The position numbers and the translations under genes are program-made. A stretch of 64,000 bases of DNA from Candidatus Aalborgicola danicus (lineage in GTDB: Bacteria; Pseudomonadota; Gammaproteobacteria; Burkholderiales; Burkholderiaceae_C), in the NCBI GenBank assembly GCA_016703945.1, contig JADJBC010000016.1, positions 62,001 through 126,000 on the forward strand. Direction: 5' to 3'. How positions within the stretch are numbered: position 1 is the stretch's first letter; every line of letters begins with the position of its first letter. A model generated the notes under the pieces. The model worked only from the letters and a program-made list of their open reading frames with translations. It made no database searches and was not told the DNA's origin. Positions 7,800 to 15,315 of this stretch are shown here, piece by piece.

Positions 7800-9192
7800 T
7801 GCGTGGACCACTCGGCGCAGCGCCGCTCCAGCGTACGCCGCGAGATGCCCAGTAGCTCCGCCGCGCGCGTTTTGTCGCCCTGCACCGAGTCCAAAACGGA
7901 CTGGATGTGTTGCTTTTCCAGCGACTGCAGGTTGGTACTTGCGAGCCCTGTAGGGCTGGTCGTGGAAGGTGCTGCGCCGTAGAGTGCCGACACGTTGAGT
8001 TCGCCCAGAATCAACGAGCGTTCAATCAGGTTGCGCAACTCGCGCGCATTGCCCGGCCAGGCATATTGCATCAGGTAGTCCATCTGCGCGCTGGTGATTT
8101 TCAAAGGCGCGATGCCCCTTTGCCCGGCACCAGATGGGCCATGAAGTGTTGTACCAGGTCGGCGATGTCTTCCTTGTGTTCACGCAAGGGTTTGAGCGCA
8201 ATTTCCACCACTTGCAGGCGGTAGTACAAGTCTTTGCGAAAACGCCCGGCTTCCACTTCGTGTTGCAGGCATCGGTTGGTGGCCGCCATGATGCGCACGT
8301 TCACCGGCACCAGTTGGGTGCTGCCCAACGGGCGCACGTGCAGGTCTTCTACTGCGCGCAACAGGGACGCCTGCAGCGGCAGTGGCAGTTCGGCCACTTC
8401 GTCCAGAAACAGGGTGCCGCCCTGGGCGTAGTAAAAAAGGCCATCACGGGCACTGGTGGCGCCCGGAAATGCGCCTTTGGCGTAGCCAAACAGCGTGCCC
8501 TCCATCCGCTCGGCGGACATGGAGGCACAGTTGACCGGTACAAACTGCCCGCCTGCGCGTGGGCTCAAGGCGTGCAGGGCGCGCGCCACCAGTTCCTTGC
8601 CGGTGCCGGACTCCCCTTGCAGCAACACCGTGCTGTCCACCGCCGCCACGCGGGCTAGGGTTTCCCGCAAGCTGCGCATGGTGGCTGAGCTGCCTATCAA
8701 ACCCGATGCACTGCCGACCTGGCGCGAGAGCGTATGGCGCAGCACAAAATTTTCGCGCTGCAGGCGTGACGACTCAAAGCAGTGCTTGATGGCGTTGAGA
8801 ATCTGCGGCACCCGAAATGGCTTGAGGATGAAGTCCGAGGCGCCAGCGCGCAGTGCCTCAATGGCGGTGTCCAGATCGGCAAACGCAGTTATCAAAATGA
8901 CATGGCCCCGGTAGCCGCTTTCGCGCAGTGCCTTCAGCCATCCCACTCCACTCAAGCCAGGCATGGCAATGTCAAGAATGATCAAATCAAAGTGTTGTGC
9001 TTGCAGGGCCTGTGCACCCTCTTCGGCACTTCCTGCGCTGTGCACACTGCGGCAGCGTGGCACCAGCGTTTTCACCAGGAAGTTGCGCATGCCGGGTTCG
9101 TCATCCACGATCAGGATGGACCAGTCTGGCCAGCCCTCGATGCCACGGGGAGCGGTGTTTTCGGGCATTGGAGCTGCGGTTGTAGGGAACAT
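7796..9192 (-). pseudogene. Sigma-54-dependent response regulator (NtrC type), frameshifted; GAFPGA variant
   Basis: N-terminal receiver domain (SILIVDDEPG, phospho-acceptor in LIILDIAMPG, FILKPF), central AAA+ domain with Walker A GESGTGKE and Walker B GGTLFLDEVAELPL, and a C-terminal Fis-type helix-turn-helix (TRAAELLGISRRTLERR). The sequence up to GKGASRL is in one frame and ends at 8101; from APLKITSAQMDY onward it continues in the next frame to 7796. Adding one base to the CCCC tract at 8115-8118 restores a 465-residue protein. The sigma-54 contact loop reads GAFPGA and not GAFTGA. The start was taken as the ATG at 9192 (MFPTTAAPM); an upstream in-frame start at 9300 gives a sequence unlike the family. 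Confidence 0.85.
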
Positions 9193-9315
9193 ATTGCGTA
9201 GAAATTCTACCGATGGATCCGAGTAATTTAGTCGGATAAAGTTATTTTTGGCAGCCCTTGCCGCTGGTGGGCGCGGTAGTTGAAGCGACGGCTGTGCCAA
9301 GCCCCGTGCTCAGGT

Positions 9316-9334
9316 TTGCGACAAACTGTCGCAA
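9316..9334 (+). promoter_or_regulatory. Palindromic upstream activator site
   Basis: TTGCGACA-AAC-TGTCGCAA is a perfect inverted repeat with a 3-bp spacer. It lies about 135 bp upstream of the sigma-54 promoter, a typical distance for binding of an NtrC-type activator. The neighbouring divergent regulator is the natural candidate to bind it. Confidence 0.6.
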
Positions 9335-9452
9335 GCGGCTACACAGACTGGCGTGGACAGACCTGCAAGACGGTTGAGGTGCGGGGAGCCAGCATTGCGC
9401 TTTGCCTCTGCTGGTATCAAGCGTGCTGCACCGGCGCGTGATGTGAAATGTG

Positions 9453-9468
9453 TGGCATGCATTCTGCT
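9453..9468 (+). promoter_or_regulatory. Sigma-54 (RpoN) promoter of the formate dehydrogenase operon
   Basis: TGGCATGCATTCTGCT has GG at 9454-9455 and GC at 9466-9467 with exactly 10 bp between, as required for -24/-12 promoters (consensus TGGCAC-N5-TTGCA). It faces the operon that starts at 9659. The resulting leader would be about 180 nt. Confidence 0.6.
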
Positions 9469-9658
9469 TGAAACCTTGCTGATAACTTACGTGTCCAAAA
9501 GGCTCGCGTCCATTGGATGACGACGGCGCTGGCCCCGCTCCCCCCGCCGCCCTTGGTGAAGGGTTTGCCCACTTGTTGTTCCCTTCGCTTGTTGCTAGAT
9601 TCGGCTCTGGAGTCCTATGCAGATCGCTGCATAAGAGAAAACCATCAGGAGACCGCTC

Positions 9659-9865
9659 ATGTCCTCGTCCACTTCCAAAGTGTCCCGCCGTACGCTTTTT
9701 TTCGGCGCCGGTACTGCGGGTGCTGTAGCCGCAACGGTTGGTTTGTTGCCAACCGCCCAGACGGTGGCACAGTCGCCTGCCGCGCCCAAGGTCAAGCCCG
9801 AGCGGGGTGGCGGCTACGAGCTCTCGGAGCATGTCAAGCAGTATTACAAGACCGCTCGCGTCTGA
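9659..9865 (+). CDS. Small Tat-signal protein of formate dehydrogenase operons
   Basis: A 68-residue protein with a twin-arginine motif (KVSRRTLFFGAGTAGAVA), a hydrophobic stretch, and a short C-terminal tail ending ELSEHVKQYYKTARV. Small Tat-dependent proteins of this form are found at the head of many formate dehydrogenase operons (formate dehydrogenase region Tat target family). The role is not established; help with export or maturation of the catalytic subunit is a guess. GAGACC lies just upstream of the ATG. The catalytic subunit gene follows after 41 bp. Confidence 0.8.
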   Translation: MSSSTSKVSRRTLFFGAGTAGAVAATVGLLPTAQTVAQSPAAPKVKPERGGGYELSEHVKQYYKTARV

Positions 9866-9906
9866 TTGCCCCATCGATCGCCCATTCCCCGTCTTTCGGA
9901 GACATC

Positions 9907-12870
9907 ATGTTGTTAACCAAAAAAGCTGACGTGTCGGGGGCTGGCCCCCGTTCGCCCTTCGTACATAGTCTGCGCCGCGGCCTGGCGCAAGCTCTGCCGA
10001 CCATGGACCGGCGTGCCTTTCTGCGCCGCTCGGGCTTGGGCGTCGGAGTCGGCTTGGCGGCATCCCAACTGACCCTTGTCAAGAAGGCGCAGGCCGCATC
10101 GGGTGAGGTGGCTGTTGGCAAAGGCAAGATTGAAGTCAAACGCACCATTTGCACCCATTGCTCGGTGGGTTGTGCGGTCGATGCGATTGTAGAAAACGGC
10201 GTCTGGGTGCGCCAGGAGCCGGTGTTTGACTCGCCCATCAACCTCGGCGCACATTGCGCCAAGGGGGCTGCGTTGCGCGAGCATGGCCATGGCGAGTACC
10301 GCCTGCGTTACCCCATGAAGCTGGTCAATGGCAAATACGAGCGCATTAGCTGGGACACGGCGTTGAACGAGATTAGCGCCAAATTGATGGAACTGAAAAA
10401 GGCCAGCGGGCCGGACTCCATTTACTGGATAGGTTCGTCCAAACACAACAACGAGCAGGCGTATTTGCTGCGCAAGTTCGTCAGCTTTTGGGGCAGCAAC
10501 AACTGCGACCACCAGGCCCGCATCTGCCACTCCACCACGGTGGCCGGTGTAGCCAACACCTGGGGTTATGGTGCGATGACCAATTCGTACAACGACATGC
10601 AGAACAGCAAGTGCGCTATGTACATCGGCTCCAACGCTGCGGAAGCGCATCCGGTCAGCATGTTGCACATGCTGCACGCCAAGGAAACCGGCACCAAGAT
10701 GATTGTGGTGGACCCGCGCTTCACCCGCACGGCGGCCAAGGCGGATGAGTTTGTGCGCATTCGCTCGGGCTCCGACATTCCGTTCCTGTTCGGCCTGCTC
10801 TTCCACATCTTTAAGAACGGCTGGGAAGACAAGCAGTACATCAACGACCGCGTCTTTGGCATGGACAAGGTCAAGGAAGAAGTCCTGGCCAAGTGGACGC
10901 CCGACAAGGTGGAGGAAGCCTGCGGCGTCAAAGAAGAGCAAGTCTTCAAGGTGGCCAAGATGTTGAGCGACAACCGCCCGAGCACGGTGGTCTGGTGCAT
11001 GGGCCAAACCCAGCACACCACCGGCAACGCCGTGGTGCGGGCTTCGTGCATTTTGCAACTGGCGCTTGGCAATGTGGGAAAGAGCGGTGGTGGCACCAAC
11101 ATCTTCCGCGGCCACGATAACGTGCAGGGTGCCACCGATGTAGGCCCCAACCCGGATTCACTGCCCGGTTATTACGGCATTGTCGAGGGTTCGTGGAAAC
11201 ACTTCGCCAAAGTGTGGGGCGTCGATTTTGAGTGGATCAAGAAGCAGTTCGCCAGCCCCGCCATGATGAGCAAGCCCGGCATCACGGTGTCGCGCTGGAT
11301 TGATGGGGTGCTCGAAAAGAACGAGCTGATTGACCAGGACTCCAACCTGCGTGGTGTGTTTTATTGGGGTCATGCGCCCAACTCCCAGACCCGTGGTCTG
11401 GAGATGAAGCGCGCCATGGACAAGCTGGATTTGCTGGTCGTGGTGGACCCGTATCCATCGGCCACCGCCGCCATGGCTGCCATGCCGGGCAAGCCTGAGG
11501 ATCTGAACCCCAACCGCGCGGTCTACCTGCTGCCGGCGGCAACCCAGTTCGAAACCAGTGGTTCGTGCACCGCGTCCAACCGTTCCATTCAGTGGCGTGA
11601 AAAGGTGATTGAGCCTTTGTGGGAAAGCCGCAGTGATCACATGATCATGCAGCAGTTTGCCGACAAGCTGGGCTTTGGCAAAGAGCTGTCCGTGAACTAC
11701 AAGATGCAAAAGGTCAAGGGCCTCGATGAGCCCGTGCCCGAAGACATCCTGCGGGAAATCAACCGCTCGTGCTGGACCATTGGCTACACCGGACAAAGCC
11801 CCGAGCGGCTCAAAGCCCATATGCGCAATATGCAAGCCTTTGATGTCAAGACTCTCCGGTGCAAAGGCAAGGTTGTTGACAAGGAAACCGGTTACGACAT
11901 GAGTGGTGACTACTTCGGTCTGCCATGGCCGTGTTACGGAACGCCTGAACTCAAACACCCGGGTTCGCCCAACCTCTATGACACCTCCAAACACGTGATG
12001 GATGGCGGCGGCAACTTCCGCGCCAACTTTGGTGTGGAGCGTGAGGGCAAGAGCCTGTTGTCTGAAGACGGCTCGCACTCGCTGGGTGCCGACATCACCA
12101 CCGGCTATCCTGAGTTCGACCATGTGCTACTGAAGAAGCTGGGCTGGTGGGACGACCTCACGGACGCCGAAAAGGCGGCCGCCGAGGGCAAGAACTGGAA
12201 AACGGACTTGTCGGGTGGTATTCAACGGGTGGTGCTGAAGGTGCATGGCTGCCATCCGTTTGGCAACGCGAAGGCACGCGCTGTGGTGTGGAACTTCCCA
12301 GATCCGATTCCGCAGCACCGCGAGCCGCTGTACGGTACCCGTCCTGACCTGGTGGCCAAGTACCCGACACACGACGACAAAAAGGCCTTCTGGCGTCTGC
12401 CCACCCTGTACAAAACGGTGCAGCAGAAGAACCTTGCCGACAAGGTACACGAAAAGTTCCCGCTCATCCTGACCTCCGGTCGATTGACCGAATACGAGGG
12501 GGGCGGCGAAGAGACCCGCTCCAACCCCTGGCTGGCTGAGCTGCAACAAGAGGCCTTCGTCGAAATCAACCCGAAGACGGCGACCGAGCGTGGCATCACC
12601 AACGGCGGACGGGTGTGGTTGTCCTCGCCCACCGGTGCCCGTCTGAACGTACAGGCCATGGTGACCGAGCGTGTTGGCAGCGATACCGTGTGGATGCCGT
12701 TCCACTTCTCTGGGCGCTGGCAGGGTGCTGACATGCTGGCCTATTACCCGGCGGGTGTAGCACCGGTGGTGCGTGGTGAGGCGGTCAACACTGCCACTAC
12801 CTATGGTTACGACAGCGTCACCATGATGCAAGAAACCAAGACAACCATCTGCAATGTTGAGAAAGCCTGA
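9907..12870 (+). CDS. fdhA: Formate dehydrogenase catalytic subunit, Tat-exported, cysteine type
   Basis: A 987-residue molybdopterin oxidoreductase that oxidises formate to CO2, probably in the periplasm. The twin-arginine leader is TMDRRAFLRRSGLGVG. An N-terminal [4Fe-4S] cluster is bound by CTHCSVGC (from C82) and a later GAHCAKG cysteine. The metal ligand is C207 in ARICHSTTVAG, so a Cys replaces selenocysteine. The family His follows directly, and GYGAMTNS is conserved. The C-terminal pterin-binding domain includes TSGRLTEYEGGG and PFHFSG. The ATG at 9907 follows TCGGAG and places the Tat leader near the N-terminus; a longer frame exists upstream but crosses the small Tat gene. The metal could be Mo or W; the nearby tungstate transporter makes W possible. 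Confidence 0.93.
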   Translation: MLLTKKADVSGAGPRSPFVHSLRRGLAQALPTMDRRAFLRRSGLGVGVGLAASQLTLVKKAQAASGEVAVGKGKIEVKRTICTHCSVGCAVDAIVENGVWVRQEPVFDSPINLGAHCAKGAALREHGHGEYRLRYPMKLVNGKYERISWDTALNEISAKLMELKKASGPDSIYWIGSSKHNNEQAYLLRKFVSFWGSNNCDHQARICHSTTVAGVANTWGYGAMTNSYNDMQNSKCAMYIGSNAAEAHPVSMLHMLHAKETGTKMIVVDPRFTRTAAKADEFVRIRSGSDIPFLFGLLFHIFKNGWEDKQYINDRVFGMDKVKEEVLAKWTPDKVEEACGVKEEQVFKVAKMLSDNRPSTVVWCMGQTQHTTGNAVVRASCILQLALGNVGKSGGGTNIFRGHDNVQGATDVGPNPDSLPGYYGIVEGSWKHFAKVWGVDFEWIKKQFASPAMMSKPGITVSRWIDGVLEKNELIDQDSNLRGVFYWGHAPNSQTRGLEMKRAMDKLDLLVVVDPYPSATAAMAAMPGKPEDLNPNRAVYLLPAATQFETSGSCTASNRSIQWREKVIEPLWESRSDHMIMQQFADKLGFGKELSVNYKMQKVKGLDEPVPEDILREINRSCWTIGYTGQSPERLKAHMRNMQAFDVKTLRCKGKVVDKETGYDMSGDYFGLPWPCYGTPELKHPGSPNLYDTSKHVMDGGGNFRANFGVEREGKSLLSEDGSHSLGADITTGYPEFDHVLLKKLGWWDDLTDAEKAAAEGKNWKTDLSGGIQRVVLKVHGCHPFGNAKARAVVWNFPDPIPQHREPLYGTRPDLVAKYPTHDDKKAFWRLPTLYKTVQQKNLADKVHEKFPLILTSGRLTEYEGGGEETRSNPWLAELQQEAFVEINPKTATERGITNGGRVWLSSPTGARLNVQAMVTERVGSDTVWMPFHFSGRWQGADMLAYYPAGVAPVVRGEAVNTATTYGYDSVTMMQETKTTICNVEKA

Positions 12871-12873
12871 TAT

Positions 12874-12920
12874 TCGCGGGACAGACCGAAGCGCAGCGTA
12901 GCTCTGTCGCCAACTGACTA
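12874..12920 (+). repeat. R2 hairpin repeat before the ferredoxin subunit
   Basis: GCGGGACAGACC and GCTCTGTCGCCAACTGAC can pair as a stem around a GCGCAGCG loop, and the element ends directly at the Shine-Dalgarno AGGAG of the next gene. The same layout recurs at 24401 (before the tungsten aldehyde oxidoreductase) and twice before serS (47147-47254). Confidence 0.75.
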
Positions 12921-12930
12921 GGAGACTTTA

Positions 12931-13554
12931 ATGGCAAGAATGAAATTTATCTGTGACGCCGAGCGTTGCATTGAGTGCAACGGTTGCGTCACCGCTTGCA
13001 AGAACGAACATGAAGTGCCATGGGGTGTGAACCGCCGCCGGGTGGTGACGCTCAACGATGGTGTGCCCGGTGAAAAATCAATTTCGGTGGCCTGCATGCA
13101 CTGCAGCGACGCACCCTGCATGGCGGTGTGTCCGGTCAACTGTTTTTACAAGACCGATGAGGGCGTGGTGCTGCACGACAAGGACGTGTGTATTGGTTGC
13201 GGTTACTGCTCCTACGCTTGCCCATTTGGTGCACCCCAGTTCCCGTCGCAAGGGGCATTTGGTGTGCGTGGCAAGATGGACAAGTGCACCTTCTGCGCGG
13301 GTGGCCCTGAAGAGAACGGCAGCCAGGCCGAGTTCGAGAAATACGGACGTAACCGCCTGGCTGAAGGCAAACTGCCAGCCTGTGCCGAGATGTGTTCGAC
13401 CAAGGCGTTGCTGGCCGGTGATGGTGATGTGGTGGCCGACATTTTGCGCAACCGCGTGGTGCAACGTGGCAAGGGGGCTGAGGTGTGGGGTTGGGGTACC
13501 GCCTATGGTTCCAAGAAAGCGGGCCAAGCACCTGAAACAGGAGCCAAATCATGA
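12931..13554 (+). CDS. fdhB: Formate dehydrogenase iron-sulfur (beta) subunit
   Basis: A 207-residue ferredoxin-like electron-transfer subunit. Sixteen cysteines fall in four groups: CIECNGCVTAC, CMHCSDAPCMAVCP, CIGCGYCSYACP and a split set CTFC plus CAEMC. This is the four-cluster pattern of HybA/FdhB-type subunits that pass electrons from the catalytic subunit to cytochrome b. There is no signal peptide, so export would be by co-translocation with the Tat-bearing catalytic subunit. AGGAG precedes the ATG. The stop overlaps the lipoprotein start (ATGA). Confidence 0.93.
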   Translation: MARMKFICDAERCIECNGCVTACKNEHEVPWGVNRRRVVTLNDGVPGEKSISVACMHCSDAPCMAVCPVNCFYKTDEGVVLHDKDVCIGCGYCSYACPFGAPQFPSQGAFGVRGKMDKCTFCAGGPEENGSQAEFEKYGRNRLAEGKLPACAEMCSTKALLAGDGDVVADILRNRVVQRGKGAEVWGWGTAYGSKKAGQAPETGAKS

Positions 13555-13778
13555 AGCCATATTGTGTTGTGGCAGTGGCAGCCGCATTGGCAACCCTTGC
13601 CGCCTGCAGCGAAAAACCACAAACCTTGGCGCTGCCAAAATCCGACAGCGCAGCCTACACCGGCCCCACCAGCGCCTTTGCGGCGCCTGGCTGGAAAGCC
13701 GGTGACAAGGCTGCCTGGGAACAGCATCTGAAGGCGCGCCAGCAGAATGGTCAAAACGACTATTCGAGAATAAATTGA
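13551..13778 (+). CDS. Small lipoprotein of the formate dehydrogenase operon
   Basis: 75 residues with a lipoprotein signal (MKPYCVVAVAAALATLAACS), lipobox LAAC, so the mature N-terminus is a lipidated Cys. The rest is short and polar, ending QNGQNDYSRIN. It overlaps fdhB by four bases and is 9 bp from the cytochrome b subunit, so it is cotranscribed with the complex. No domain is recognised. An accessory or anchoring role in the complex is inferred from location only. Confidence 0.75.
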   Translation: MKPYCVVAVAAALATLAACSEKPQTLALPKSDSAAYTGPTSAFAAPGWKAGDKAAWEQHLKARQQNGQNDYSRIN

Positions 13779-13787
13779 GAGGCACCT

Positions 13788-14927
13788 ATGACGATGCGTT
13801 CATTGATAACCACGCTGTGTGTTGCGTTGGGAACGTTGGGTTCGGTTTGTGCTCAAACACAGGCGCCACCCGTGCAAAGCGCCAACATCATGGATGTGCA
13901 GCCCGACGCCACGACCGACCCCAACTACGCCAAACAAACCAACGGTGAACGCAGCAAGGTGCAGCCGGGCAACAACGCGCCCATGTGGCGCCAGGTTGGT
14001 GCTGGTGTTACTGGCACCAGCAGCCTGCCCAAGAGCGAGGCCCCCGAGGCTGGCAATCTGATCCAGCCGTTTGTGCAATATCCTGGCTCACGCGTGACGA
14101 ACGCGGGCGAAGCCTGGCGCCAGGTTCGCAACAACTGGCTGATTCCGTACGGTGGTTCATTCATATTGATTGTGCTGGGTGCCATTGCCGTTTTTTACTG
14201 GCGCGTGGGTTCCATCAAGCTGCATGACAAGCCAACCGGGCGTCTGATTGAGCGGTTTACGCCTTTTGAGCGTTCGGCCCATATGATCAATGCGGCGGCT
14301 TTCAGCGTTTTGGCAATCTCTGGACTGGTGATGGCTTTTGGGCAGTTCTTTTTGTTGCCAGTCATCGGAACGACGCTTTTTGGCTGGCTGGCGTATGTGC
14401 TTAAAAATGCCCACAACTTTGCCGGGCCCTTGTTTGCGGTGTCGTTGGTGATCGTGATTGGCACTTTCATCAAGGACAACTTGCCGGCCAAAGGAGACCT
14501 GAACTGGTTGCTCAAGGGCGGCGGCATGTTCTCCGAGCACGAGGTCAAGTCCGGCCGTTTTAATGCCGGTGAGAAAGTGGTTTTTTGGGGCGGCGTGTTC
14601 GTGCTGGGCCTGGTGGTGGTTGCCTCCGGTCTGGTCATGGACAAGCTGGTGCCCGGACTGGACTACACGCGCAGCACCATGCAAATAGCCCACATGGTGC
14701 ATTCGGTCTCCAATATCCTGATGATCGTCATGTTCATGGGGCATATTTACCTGGGCACGCTCGGAACCGAAGGGGCATTCCAGGGCATACAGACGGGCTA
14801 CGTGGATGAGACCTGGGCCAAGGAACACCACGAGCTTTGGTATGACGATGTCAAATCCGGCAAGATACCCGCACAACGCAGCGCCAGCGGGCCCAGCGGT
14901 GTCCCGGCCTCCCCCTTACAAACCTAA
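13788..14927 (+). CDS. Formate dehydrogenase cytochrome b (gamma) subunit
   Basis: A 379-residue membrane subunit. It begins with a signal peptide ending SVCAQ and an exported region of about 100 residues, then several membrane helices (FILIVLGAIAVFY, FSVLAISGLVMAF, FAVSLVIVIGTF, FVLGLVVVASGLVM and ILMIVMFMGHIYLG). Candidate haem ligands are the His of FERSAHMIN, KNAHNFAG, QIAHMVHS and MGHIYLG, as in FdnI/FdoI cytochrome b556. It would take electrons from the beta subunit to quinone. The N-terminal periplasmic extension is longer than in the E. coli proteins. GAGAGG precedes the start. Confidence 0.9.
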   Translation: MTMRSLITTLCVALGTLGSVCAQTQAPPVQSANIMDVQPDATTDPNYAKQTNGERSKVQPGNNAPMWRQVGAGVTGTSSLPKSEAPEAGNLIQPFVQYPGSRVTNAGEAWRQVRNNWLIPYGGSFILIVLGAIAVFYWRVGSIKLHDKPTGRLIERFTPFERSAHMINAAAFSVLAISGLVMAFGQFFLLPVIGTTLFGWLAYVLKNAHNFAGPLFAVSLVIVIGTFIKDNLPAKGDLNWLLKGGGMFSEHEVKSGRFNAGEKVVFWGGVFVLGLVVVASGLVMDKLVPGLDYTRSTMQIAHMVHSVSNILMIVMFMGHIYLGTLGTEGAFQGIQTGYVDETWAKEHHELWYDDVKSGKIPAQRSASGPSGVPASPLQT

Positions 14928-14945
14928 TTCCACGCCGAGGATCGC

Positions 14946-15293
14946 ATGAAATCATTCACTATTTGTGTTGCCGCTGTCGTGCTAAGCGGGGTAGCCTTCG
15001 CCAAGCTGCCAGCGCCGAGCGATGAAGCCAAGGCCAAGGCTGCTGAAGCCGCCGCCAAAACCGCCCACGCTGGCAAGGTTGAGGCCTTTTTGTTGTGCAA
15101 GGCCCAGGACAAGGTCGCTGCGCGCACCAACAGTGCGTCCAAGCCCGCCGGCAAAGATGCCAAGGGCGCAGCCCCGGCAACGTCGGCCTGTGCCGATCCT
15201 GGCCCCTTTGTGTACACGCCCGCTGCACCTGCTGCACCCGCTGCCAGTGCTGCGGTAGCGGCGGCACCGGTTGCCGACAAACCCAAGAAATAG
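14946..15293 (+). CDS. Exported Ala/Lys-rich small protein, function unknown
   Basis: 115 residues with a signal peptide (MKSFTICVAAVVLSGVAFA) and a mature part dominated by Ala, Lys and Pro. Two cysteines (LLCKAQDK and SACADPGP) could form a disulfide in the periplasm. The C-terminus is a low-complexity Ala-Pro run. It lies 18 bp after the cytochrome b subunit and 22 bp before fdhD, so it is in the operon. No domain is recognised; composition alone cannot give a function. Confidence 0.65.
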   Translation: MKSFTICVAAVVLSGVAFAKLPAPSDEAKAKAAEAAAKTAHAGKVEAFLLCKAQDKVAARTNSASKPAGKDAKGAAPATSACADPGPFVYTPAAPAAPAASAAVAAAPVADKPKK

Positions 15294-15315
15294 ATGATTT
15301 CGCTGCGTTCTGCCC

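Larger units (their letters stand above)
9193..9658. other. Divergent control region between the two-component system and the formate dehydrogenase operon
   Basis: About 466 bp without a convincing gene. It holds a perfect 8-bp palindrome at 9316-9334 and a sigma-54-type promoter at 9453-9468, both entered separately. Reading frames crossing it (for example the long upstream extension of the catalytic subunit frame from 9517) lack domain content and overlap the small Tat gene, so they were not called. Confidence 0.6.

Noticed and set aside
9517..9906. Upstream extension of the formate dehydrogenase catalytic frame
   Set aside because: It overlaps the small Tat gene, lacks a leader and has no family similarity; the ATG at 9907 with the Tat motif is better.
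9913..11115. 400-codon open frame opposite the formate dehydrogenase catalytic subunit
   Set aside because: Same shadow pattern; the plus strand encodes a complete Tat-dependent catalytic subunit.
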